Shown here: positions 1 to 10,000 of the stretch, in pieces | Layout: the number at the start of each line of letters is the position of its first letter | Position numbering within the stretch: the first letter of the stretch is position 1 | Translations under genes and position numbers: made by a program | Notes under the pieces: model-generated | What the model was told of the DNA's origin: nothing | Database searches by the model: none | Seen by the model: only the letters and a program-made list of their open reading frames with translations | NCBI GenBank assembly: GCA_030737875.1 | Contig: CM060926.1 | Location: 162,327,579-162,391,578 of the forward strand | Source of the DNA: Allium sativum | Lineage: Eukaryota; Streptophyta; Magnoliopsida; Asparagales; Amaryllidaceae | Length of the DNA: 64,000 nt | Direction of reading: 5' to 3'

Positions 1-112
1 TCTACATGTTTGTAAATATTCTGAATACATGGATACAAGCATGCATTTGTTCTGTGTATATGTATATTTAAATATTTTAAATACAAGTATGCAAGTATTT
101 TTATTTACTTAC

Positions 113-210
113 GTATTGCCTTGTTGTGGGCAATTAGGTATTTCAAGTTGTCCATGTTTCTGAAAGTTCTTATCCTCTAACTTTTTCAGCAATCCACTGA
201 TGTAAATTCT
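113..210 (-). pseudogene. Exon 10 of the Ulp1-like gene: oxyanion Gln segment
   Basis: Begins after ATACAG with RIYISGLLKK and ends in CPQQGNT with donor GTAAGTAAA. C48 proteases place a Gln a few residues before the catalytic DCG; CPQQGNT is that position. The nucleophile exon must lie left of base 1 and is not visible, so its state is unknown. Confidence 0.65.
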
Positions 211-296
211 CTGTATAAAAAAAACATTACATACATATAACTACTTGTAACAGCTTAGATACCAGTTTGCATGTCAATTATTTTCAATTTACATAC

Positions 297-512
297 AATA
301 TCTCTTACTGATCTTTGGTGATTTCCTTCACGTCGTGGTTGTTTGGAGTCGTAATATATCCATCTTCTACCGTCTTTTATAAATTCTAATAATGAAAAAC
401 GGTTTCCATTGTGGATAGGAATCAATATTTTTGAGCTTGAATCGTAGAATGTTTGCACCTTTTTATCTATCAAATATTGTATTTGTTCCATTGAACCTAT
501 CTTTAGTAATGC
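297..512 (-). pseudogene. Exon 9 of the Ulp1-like gene: catalytic His/Asp segment
   Basis: Seventy-two codons in phase 0, from ALLKIGSMEQ to QRSVRDI. The exon uses the TTACAG acceptor at 513-514 and the GTATGTAAAT donor after 297; with those choices it joins both neighbours in phase. Ulp1-family proteases have a strand with His-Trp, then roughly 15-20 residues, then an Asp in a YYDS-like motif. Here YYDS is present, but the His-Trp position reads Arg-Phe (in GNRFSLLEF). If that alignment is right the triad is broken. A His earlier in IPIHN is the only other nearby His. Confidence 0.65.
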
Positions 513-590
513 CTGTAATTGCATTCATTTTAGTGACCAAGTTTTTTGATGTTATAAGAAAATTTTGCTGAAAAATAAATAAAAACTTAC

Positions 591-662
591 GGAAGCAGTA
601 GTTTTGATGTACATGATTTCTGGATGGTCTTTGTTGAGCTCATGTGCAAACCAGTCAATTAT
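591..662 (-). pseudogene. Exon 8 of the Ulp1-like gene
   Basis: Exactly 24 codons, phase 0 at both ends, from IIDWFAHELNK to IKTTAS. It has an AG acceptor after a T-rich tract and a strong GTAAGTTT donor. The Asp-Trp-Phe helix is typical of the N-terminal part of the C48 domain. Confidence 0.65.
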
Positions 663-754
663 CTATATAAATTAGTAGATTGTAATTGTTAAAGAAAGCT
701 TTCATCTATTAAATCACCCAATGAAACTATGTTTGAATTTGACTGTGGCTAAAC

Positions 755-842
755 CTGTCCGTCAAGAAATCTTCCAACTATTAAATCACCCAATGAAACT
801 CCAACAATGTATATGTCAGCTTCGCCATTGAGGTATGCGCTT
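755..842 (-). pseudogene. Exon 7 of the Ulp1-like gene
   Basis: Encodes SAYLNGEADIYIVGV to GRFLDGQ. It has a TGTAG acceptor and a GTTTAGCC donor and is in phase on both sides. Together with exon 8 (IIDWFAHEL) it resembles the segment of Ulp1-type proteases where an LDD/LxxxVI-x-W motif precedes the catalytic core. Confidence 0.65.
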
Positions 843-1000
843 CTACAGCTAATTTATGTAATATATTTAGAGAATTTCTATGAATATACTAGTACTAATC
901 TATGCATCTAATTTGAATAATTGCACATATGTATGCAACTGTTATTTTTAATTGCATAAAAACATTTACAAAATTTGTTTAAATTTTTCAGTAATTTTAC

Positions 1001-1167
1001 CCCAGGTCTGAAGTTGAAAAATATGCTTCTAATTTCTGGATTTGATCCACTTGTAGTTCCTGAACATTTTTAAATTTCCTGACTTTCAGTTTTGCTCGTA
1101 CATGCATTTCTTCTAATGTTGGTCCCATCTCATAATCCTCAACATTAACGGTTTTTGTTTGTTTTGG
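1001..1167 (-). pseudogene. Exon 6 of the Ulp1-like gene: start of the protease region
   Basis: The exon starts after CTGCAG with PKQTKTVNVEDYE and ends in SDLG with donor GTAAAATT. It is 55 codons plus 2 nt and joins exon 7 through a split Gly codon. It is fully open. It leads into the C48 domain and is probably the linker and first helix of that domain. Confidence 0.6.
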
Positions 1168-1266
1168 CTGCAGTTGAGAATAATATCAGATATATCAGCA
1201 ATGTATTGATGGAAACTTGATATTTGGAACATTATTACCATTAGAAATTATTTTTATTTTTTTTAC

Positions 1267-1395
1267 CTTTTTGCTTTCTAAAATTTTGATGCTCCAGTTT
1301 CTTTTGCTACCCCTTGTCGTGATCCTTCTCCGGCTCTTTTATGTCTTTTGATTTTTCATCATCAATTTTATGATCATTATTCTTCTCCATGTTAT
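1267..1395 (-). pseudogene. Probable exon 5 of the Ulp1-like gene, Lys/Asp-rich
   Basis: Between an AG acceptor and a GTAAAA donor one frame reads NMEKNNDHKIDDEKSKD and continues as a charged linker, with a single TAG at 1307-1309. Composition matches exon 4. The phase does not join cleanly to exon 6, so the boundaries or the frame are uncertain. Confidence 0.35.
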
Positions 1396-1424
1396 CTATT
1401 TACATATTATTAGTCTCATCAATA

Positions 1425-1585
1425 ATTGAATAGATGCACACAAACATGCAACTATTCTAAATAGTTGCACACAAGTACGCAACTATTCAGAATAACTGCA
1501 CACAAGCATGCAACTATTCTGAATAGATGCACACAAGCATGCAATAATTAGTAATAGATGCACATAAGCATGCAACAATTTTGTT
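1425..1585. repeat. Short minisatellite array (about 30-31-bp unit) in the intron between exons 4 and 5
   Basis: About five imperfect copies of a unit built on TGCACACAAGCATGCAACTA followed by TTCTGAATAGA. This is the same family as the large arrays in intron 1 and near 2560. Confidence 0.8.
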
Positions 1586-1677
1586 ATAATATATTGCTTG
1601 AAACTGGATAATGTGTACATTATTACTATCAAAAAACTATAATTATTTTTTACCTTTTTTATTCTCTAAATTTTTAC

Positions 1678-2521
1678 CTTTTTCTGCTCTTGTTCCACCT
1701 CCTCCACCTCCTTCTGTTCCTTCTCCACCTCCTTCTCTACCTTCTTCTGCTCCTGTTCCTTCTGTCCATCCTCATCATTGTTCTCCTCTGTATCTATTTC
1801 CATGTTATCAATCTGATCAATATCTCTTGTATCATCTTTTCTATCTTTATCCTGCATGTCAACATCTAAGTTTTTCTGCTGTTCATCATTTCCTTCATCT
1901 TCTGCAGTGTCTTCTTTTTTCACATTATCTCTGTCAACATTATCATTCTTGTCACCTTCGGCACTTTTATTCTCATCATCATCAGCATTATTATTTTCAT
2001 CTTCATCTTCATCGTTCCTATTATCCTTTTCCTGCTTTTCATCTTCTTTATAATCTGTATAATTATTGTCATCCTCACTCTAATCCTCATTTTCCTTTTC
2101 CTCTTCATTTTCATAAGCATATTCCTCACTTTCATCATCATCCTCATTTTCACTTGTATTCACATCTTTTATTTGAAGTTGTAATTTTCTGTCCTTTTTT
2201 TCTTCACTCTCAGTGTTTTCTTCACTCTCATTATTTTTCTCACTCTCAGTGTTTTCTTCACTCTCATTATTTTCCTCACTCTCAGTGTTTTCTTCACTCT
2301 CATTATTTTCCTCACTCTCATCTTTTGCAGATTCATCACTCTCAGCAAGTTCTTGTACTCTTTTTTTTTACCTTAAATTTTCCTCTTAAATTTTTATTTT
2401 CCTGTTGTAGCTTTACTATCAAGTTCGTGTAATTTTCCTCCCTATTTTTGTAAATTTCTTCGTACTCTTTGTCTTTGTCAACGGCTTGTTCCAACAGTTT
2501 TAATTCCTTTCCTTGGAAATC
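1678..2521 (-). pseudogene. Exon 4 of the Ulp1-like gene: coiled coil followed by an acidic repeat linker
   Basis: The exon begins after TTTTCAG with DFQGKELKLLEQAVDKDKE, a heptad-rich coiled coil. It then enters a long Glu/Asp/Asn-rich linker. Between about 2200 and 2340 the linker is built on a 36-bp direct repeat encoding ENNESEENTESE units. A run of A residues (2361-2369 on this strand) separates the coiled-coil frame from the acidic frame, so one indel is needed to join them. TAG at 2080-2082 interrupts the acidic region. The exon can end in phase at 1678 with a GTAAAAATT donor. The 273-codon plus-strand ORF over this region is only the complement of the low-complexity sequence. Confidence 0.5.
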
Positions 2522-2559
2522 CTGAAAACAAAGGTAGCAAATGTTCAATTAATACTGTA

Positions 2560-2925
2560 AATAATTGCAGGTATGTATGCATCTGTAGTAAATAAGTTCA
2601 TACATCCATGCATCTATTGTATACAGATGCATACATACATGCATCTGTTCAAAATACATGCACACATGTATGCAACTATTCTGAATAGATGCATATATGC
2701 TTGCAACTACTAAGAATAGATGCATGCACATGCATGCATCTATTCTGAATAAATGCATACAAGCATGCATCTATTCTGAATAGAAGCATACATGAATGTG
2801 ACTGTTGTGAATAGACGCATGCAATTGTTATGATTAGAATCATACATGTATGCAACTCTTTATAATATATGCATGCAAGTATGTAACTGTTGCCATATAT
2901 GTGTATACTTGTATGCATCTATTTT
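2560..2925. repeat. Minisatellite array in the intron between exons 3 and 4
   Basis: Roughly a dozen imperfect copies of a 29-33-bp unit with the core GCATGCAACTATTCTGAATA and variants. ORFs across it on the minus strand are repeat artefacts. Confidence 0.8.
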
Positions 2926-2968
2926 TAATATGACACTTAAAAATTATTCAAAATTAAGTATCACTTAC

Positions 2969-3100
2969 AGATGTGTATTTGATGTTCATTAACATGCTTG
3001 GCTTCAACATTTTTATATCCCATTTTCCAGCTAGGGGATATACATCATTGTATTCTTTCTTTGATTTGTTTATGACAAAGGTTTTTTCGCAAACCCACCG
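2969..3100 (-). pseudogene. Exon 3 of the Ulp1-like gene
   Basis: Forty-four codons in phase 0, from RWVCEKTFV to MNIKYTS. They lie between a pyrimidine-flanked CAG acceptor and a GTAAGTGA donor. The exon is fully open and continues the exon 2 frame (LLL then RWVCEK). I have no domain assignment for it alone. Its clean splice sites and phase support the gene model. Confidence 0.65.
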
Positions 3101-3202
3101 CTGCAAAAAAAAGAAAAAAAAAGAAAATCAATATTTATTATTAGAAATTTAGAATGAACAATAATTAAATAAGAAACATATTAAAAAGTTTTAAAATAGT
3201 AC

Positions 3203-4014
3203 CAGCAATAGTGTCACGCAAGCATTAATCTTGCATGGTGTTTCAAAGTATTATTCCACCTGGCTTATAAGATGGTTGTGTTTGGTTTTTGGCCAAGATA
3301 TTTTCATTAATTTCTGCCTGCATACACAATATGGAATCAAGGTCCATGGTAAGCTGTATTTAGGGTTTGTTACAAGAAATGTTGCTGCCAAGTACAGAAG
3401 TAGAAGCTTCACTATATCAAAACTTGCTTCGGCCGTGTCTTCTTTTATTGTCAAAAAAATATGTCTCTCTATATTTTTCTTATTGACTAATTCTTCTTCT
3501 TTAAAATGTCTTTCCATGAATGCTTTATATTCTTCATCGTACTTCTCATTCTTTTTCAAGTTCCCCGTTGTTTTTATTAACTCTCCTTATATTGGAGCAG
3601 CTAGTAATTCTGCAACATTTTCTTGTGTAAAAGTAAGTATCAAATCACCAAATTGAAAATATTTTAAGTTCTTCTTGTAATTCTTGATGATGAGATCTAA
3701 AGTTGTAGAATTTTTGATGGTTTCTATAGGTGAAATGAGCCCATCAAAAATCATGTCAATAAACCCGTAGAGCGGCATTTTTTTCAAATATTCTGAATGT
3801 TGTGTCGTAAATAGTTCATCTTTCTTTGTCATTTCCACCAATTCAATGAATGCCTTAAGATTATTTCTGTATACATTCTCCTTCCTAGCAAGCTTTGGTT
3901 TATCTTCGGTTTTCCTTTTTTTCATTATTAGCGAGGTTCTGAAAGCTGTTCTGTGATAATTAATGCTGTTTCTTTTTTAATGTCTTCATTATCACCTTCT
4001 TACACATTTGATCT
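3203..4014 (-). pseudogene. Exon 2 of the Ulp1-like gene (N-terminal helical domain), with nonsense codons
   Basis: Acceptor TTACAG precedes 4014 and donor GTACTATT follows 3203. The long open frame encodes a basic start (residues KKRKTEDKPK), an amphipathic helical domain and the segment WPKTKHNHLI near the end. This is the kind of N-terminal region found before Ulp1 domains in plant transposon-associated proteins. The same reading frame continues across TAA at 3587-3589 and TAA at 3251-3253, after which FETPCKINACVTLLL still joins in phase to exon 3. A third TAA lies near the exon start at 4000-4002. The frame changes between about 3930 and 3980. These look like point nonsense mutations in an old coding exon rather than wrong boundaries. 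Confidence 0.6.
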
Positions 4015-4059
4015 CTGTAATAAGAGTTAAAATAATAATTAAATAAAGTTTGAATATAT

Positions 4060-4770
4060 TCAGATATTTGCACACTTGCATGCAACTGTCCTAAATAAAA
4101 TCACATAAGCGTGCAACTATCATGAATAATAGCACATAAGTGTGCAACTATCCTAAATAATAGCACATAAGCGTGCAACAATCCTAAATAAAATCACACA
4201 GGAATGCAACTATCATAAATAAAACCATACAAGCATGCAACTATCATGAATATAATCACACAAGCATGCAACTATCCTGAGTAAAATCATACAAACATGC
4301 GACTATCTTGAATAAAAGCATATAATAATGCTACTATCATGAATAATAGCACACAAGCATGCAACTATCCTAAACAAAAGCACACAAGCATGCAATTATC
4401 CTGAACAATAGCACATAAGCATGCAACTATCCTGAATAAAAGCATGCAAGCATGCAACTATTATGAATAAAATCATGCAAGCGTGCAACTATCCTGAATA
4501 AAAGCATGCAAGCGTGCAACTATCGTGAATAAAATCACGCAAGCATGCGACTATCATGAATAAAATCACGTAAACGTGCAACTATGCTGAATAAAAGCAT
4601 GCAAGCGTGCAACTATCCTGAATAAAATTATGCAAGCATGCGACTATCCTGAATGAAAGCATGCAAGCGTGCAATTATCATGAACAAATGCACAAAAGCA
4701 TGCGACTATCCTTAATAAAATCATGCAAGCATGCGCTATCCTGAATAAAAGCATGCAAGCGTGCAACTAT
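4060..4770. repeat. 31-bp minisatellite, part 1 of the intron 1 array
   Basis: About 22-23 copies with consensus AGCATGCAACTATCCTGAAT plus AAAAGCACACA. Variation is mostly C/T changes inside CATGC/CGTGC and GCACAC/GCATGC. The array stops abruptly at the ACTAT TSD of LTR A and resumes at 31778. Confidence 0.9.
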
Positions 4771-7033
4771 TGTAACATACTGACTTTTCCATACCCTTTG
4801 AGATTGACAAATACAACCCATGTCCAACCCAAATTATACCAAAAAGCAGAACGTTATTAGAAAGAAATTAGAGGATGAGATAAGAAAGAAAGAAATATTA
4901 GAATACAACAAACAACAAGAAGAAAACACATCATGATCAGAGTCTCACATCGCAGCGGAACAAAATATAATATAGAAATAAATCTTTATAGAGAGCTTTA
5001 AATAAAAACTTATAATCATTAGAGTGCATCAACACATCTGGACAGTTATAATAATCTTTCCTCATATACAACACACAACGGAATAATAATATCATACGTC
5101 TGGACTCCTCCAACTCGTCTCTTCATAGTATCCGATAACCTAAACCTGTACGACCCGGTCTAACTCGAGCATTACAAACGACGGGTCAGTCTGGTGAACC
5201 AGAGTGAGAAAAACACACTAAGTTTATAGGTATCACACAAGTTGATTTTAAAGTCAAAATCTTTTTGAAAGAAAAGGATAATCATAAGACCAAATCCACA
5301 CATAAATACGGACGGTTTTTACCTTACGATAACCCAAAACGTTTTTGAAATCAATATCTTCTCTGATATTATAATAGTGTTTAAATACAAATAAATATCA
5401 ATCTAGCAGAACGCTTGCATCTCACGCTCCACATATATAGTATATAATCAAAACCGCGGGCACTTATTGGAGAATGGATTTCCTAGCAAGGTATGGGACC
5501 ACCTTCCCGATAATGTACCTCTAGAGATGAATACATTTGGGTTCAACAAGAACATCTTGCAACCAAGGCTAAACTTGACAGACCCCTCACTTTCTCTTGA
5601 GAGTATCGAATCTATCATTACCACGGTTGGGGGCCAGCCAACCTAACCGATAGCATACATATAAAAATAAAAGGGGCAACCGAAGGCATTTGATTTCACC
5701 AGATCAGGTAATGATATACCCTTTTGATAGGTGCGACCGACATAGCCATGCAACCTACCCGATTTTATGCCATTTCCCAGTTGATGAGGCTAGAGGTTAA
5801 GCTTATCCTTCAGAACAACACGTCTTCATTTACTTTGAATGCCACATCGTCAAATCCCTCAAATCACTAATTAACGTACACAAAAATATTCTACAGCTAA
5901 CAGAAGCACGTTTGCAATCAATGTACGTGATTCTTAAGAAATACCCTGTCAGACATTCGTCCATACAAGTCATCCAGGAATAGGGTGAACCGAAGGCACC
6001 CTCCTACCACATCCTATATAGGTATCACCCCAAGGATCAGTAGCGAGCAGTCCTTGCAATCCATAGATTCCAACCACGACAGAATCACAAACTAAATAAC
6101 TCCGGTTGCAAGCTAGAGGAATTCGATAAGTAGTCCTTCCGCTTATGAAGATCCATGGTCTTCAATTTCTCCATTTTCAATCAATATCTTCACGTATTTG
6201 CTGGTCGGAATGGTTTTCGAATATAACTTCGATCCCGGTCTTCCCGTACCAACAATCGTATTGGCCATATTTAATAGTCGGTTATTTAACTATCAAATAA
6301 ATAATCATATGATTAAAATGAGCTTATTGATTCAGTACTCGGCATTACTTTGCCTCTTTAATTAAACATCTGTTAATTATATTCTTTGAATTGTCCAATA
6401 TTTGGAGTTTATATTTTACTTCTTATTATAAATAAGAATATTCTTAAAAATCATTTTATTCACTTATAAACTTTTCGAATGCAATTTATAATATTATTTA
6501 CGGAAATCATAATGTTTCCCTCGATTTCTCTCGTTTATAAACAAATATCATTCTTGGATAATCGTGAAGTCGTTCAAGTTGGGGTATTTTATTTACTTCT
6601 CAGACCTTGACCAATCAACATTCATATCTTCAGAATAGATAAAAATTTATTAACCACACGTTTCCTTTGAAAACCTTATTTAAAATCCAACAATGTTTAC
6701 TTGATTAATCATTAAGTAAACTAGTATTATACTTCTCTGATAATCTTTAATAATCCTTTATAATATTACTCGAACTTTGATTCTATTATAAATAGAACCC
6801 TTTCTAAAATTCTTCAACATCTCTTTATAAATATTCTTCAACTTGTTTGTAACAACAATACTATATTTGTTTTTAAATCATATATAACCATCTTTAATAA
6901 GTCTAATATAAATATCTTTACAAATCTTATATAAATACCTTTATAAATCTTACAATAATATCTTTTGTAATCCTTATAATTGACATCATACGAATCCTTT
7001 TTATCAAAATAATTCATTTATCATCTGCAACAA

Positions 7034-10000
7034 TGTAACGACCCGGTAGGAATTCGACGCCCGAATTCTGACAATAATACATAAACCCTGTATTACCTAC
7101 CAAAATTCTAGTATCGAAAACCACTAGATAGTTATTAGAAAGAATTTAGAAGGTGAGATAAGGAAGAAAGAAATATTAGAATAGAAGAAGAAGAAGAAGA
7201 TCCAACACGACACAGAGTCTCACTTCACAGCGGAACAAAATATAATACAGAAATAATTCTGTATTGAGAGCTTCAAAAATATACTTACAACCATCAGAGC
7301 ACATCACACATCTGGACAGTTATAATAATCTGTCCTCACACACAGCGGAATAATGTAACACCATACGTTTAAACTTCTCCAACACGTCTTTGGACTTCAT
7401 AGCATTCTATAACCTGATCCTGCAGACCTGGGCTAACCCGAGCATTACAAACACCGGGTCAGTCTGGTGAACCAGAGTGAGAAAACCCCTTAAGTTTAAA
7501 AGTATCACACAACTTGATTTTAAAGTTCAAATTCCTTTCCGAAAGAAAAGGATAATCGTAAGACCAAATCCACACATAAACATGGACGGTTTTTACCTTA
7601 CGATAACCCAAAATAGTTTTTGAAAATCAATACTTTTCTAATATTATGATAATGTCTGAATATAAGTAATATCAAATCTAGTAGAACGCTTGCATCTCAC
7701 GCTCTACATATATAATATACAAACAAAACCACGGGCGCTTATTGGAGATTGGATTTCTAACTATGACAAGGTATGGGACCACCTGCCGATCGTGTATCTC
7801 TAGAGACGAATACACTGGGTTCAACAAGAACGTCTTGCAACCCGGCCCATACATGACCGGCCACTCATTTCGCTTTAGTGTATCGAATGTATATCACCAA
7901 CGGTTGGGAGCTACCCACCGTCTTCCCGAAAAGGGACAGCATCGATAGATTTAAGAAACAAAAGGAATTTCTCTAGATAGGTGATTATACACCCTAATGG
8001 GAGCGACCCACATGGCCATGCTGCCTGCCCGATTTTTGTCATTTCCCTGTTGATGAGGCTTGAGGTTTGAATACCCTTTTCTCACATCTGAACACCATTC
8101 ACTTTGAATGCCACATTGTCAAATCCATCAGATATCACTAATTGACGTCCACAAAAATACTCTAGCTGGGAGCTAACCAACTAGGATACGTTTGAAGAAA
8201 TCAACGTACGTGGTCCTTTGGAAATACATTGTCAGACACTTGTCCATACAAGTCATTCAGGAACAGGATGAACCTAAGGTACCCTCCTACCGCATCCTTA
8301 TATAGGAATCACTCCAAGGATCAGTAGCGAGTAGTCCTTGCAATCCGCAAAAATCTCAACCACGACCGAATCACGTCAGAATATCTCTGCGTTGCAACAC
8401 AGAGAATATTCATCAAGTAATTCTTCCGCTTATGAAGATCAACGGTCTTCGCTTGCTCCGTCTTCAATCGACGTCTTCACGTATTTGCTGGTCCGAATGG
8501 TATTCGAATATAAATTTGATCCCGGTCTTTCCGTACCAACAGCGTTTTGGGCATGATTTTGATAGTTGGTTATTTAACTATCAAAATAAACAATCATAAA
8601 ACAAAATAAACATATTGGTTTATTCCACAGCATCACTTGGCCATTGAAATAATATATTATTTGTAATACCAAAGATAATATATTAATTTAATATATTAAT
8701 GTTCTCGAATCATTTGATTGGATTACTTAAAAGAAATACCTTAACCTTATCCAATTCCTCGTTATTATCCTTTTAAAACATTTGCCACTACGATTCTTAC
8801 CACCTATACTTACGAGATCAATTTACTTACCATTGTAAAACAATTGTTACAAAATCTCCTTTTATTTTGTTACCACGGAAATGTTATTTCCTACTCTCAC
8901 GCCCCGCTTTATTTCCTTTTCTTTTGAAAACTTATCATATATCGAAATTCTTCTAATAACGATTCACTATTATTTCCAAAAAAATAATCTGTTTGAACAA
9001 CTCCACTATCACGATTCATACCATCCTTTGACAATCCCGAAGTCGTTCAAGTTGGGGTATTTAATTACCTCTCAGACCTTGAGCAACAACGTTCTTGTCT
9101 TAAGATAAATATGAATCGTAATTCAAAATCTCATTCGTTTTTAACACCACTTCACTTTCATATATAAAATACAGTTTTATAAAACCGACTTGCTTTTGAA
9201 ATGATTATTACTAAATTCCTTGATCTAGTAAATGGTTAATATACATAAATCTTTAAACTTCAACTTTCTTAAAATGCTTGGTCCCATCATCTGGGTTTTA
9301 TTTTAAATCCTATTATTAAACATTTTGCCCAATTTGATTACATAAATCCCTTTTCTTGTTCTTTAAACCATTTCCTTTGGTAAATCTCACTTCAATCTCA
9401 TCCCTTACACTTAAGGTCACTATTAGGTAACGTCAATTCACAGTTTAACGCTTTACTTCCCATCTCACTATCCGTTACTCATTTACACAACTATGGTGTA
9501 CTATAAAGCCCCTTTGCCATCTCGATTCTCTTTACTTAAAATATTAAGTATCATTTAGTTTAAGCTTACCAAAATCGCTTAATACACTTCATAACTAAAT
9601 TCGGTTTAAATGTAAACCGTTCATAAAACTTCCTTTGAAACTAAATCTTAATTTATTTCTAACTTCCATTTCTTATTTAATTAAATGATATTTAAGAAAT
9701 AGTTCCGTAAATTAAATAAACTTTTATTTACTCCAGAATTGAATTTCCTTTTTAAACTTTATTTTAAAAATATATGTTTTTAAAATTTACGTCCAGTTAT
9801 AAACTGAATTCCATAACTTTTTTATTATCGATTCACCTATCGGTAAATCGAACTTAATAAAACAGTATGAAATTCGGCCATCCGCTAGGAATTTTCCAAC
9901 CAACATCACAATTGGTTAATAACCAAACAAAGGTTGAATTTGGGTTTCACAATCAACAACCAATTATATAAGCCGATCATATGAGTTTCACGGTTTCATA

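Noticed and set aside
1611..2432. 273-codon plus-strand ORF rich in Ser, His and Pro
   Set aside because: It is the complement of the low-complexity acidic linker (exon 4) of the minus-strand Ulp1-like gene.
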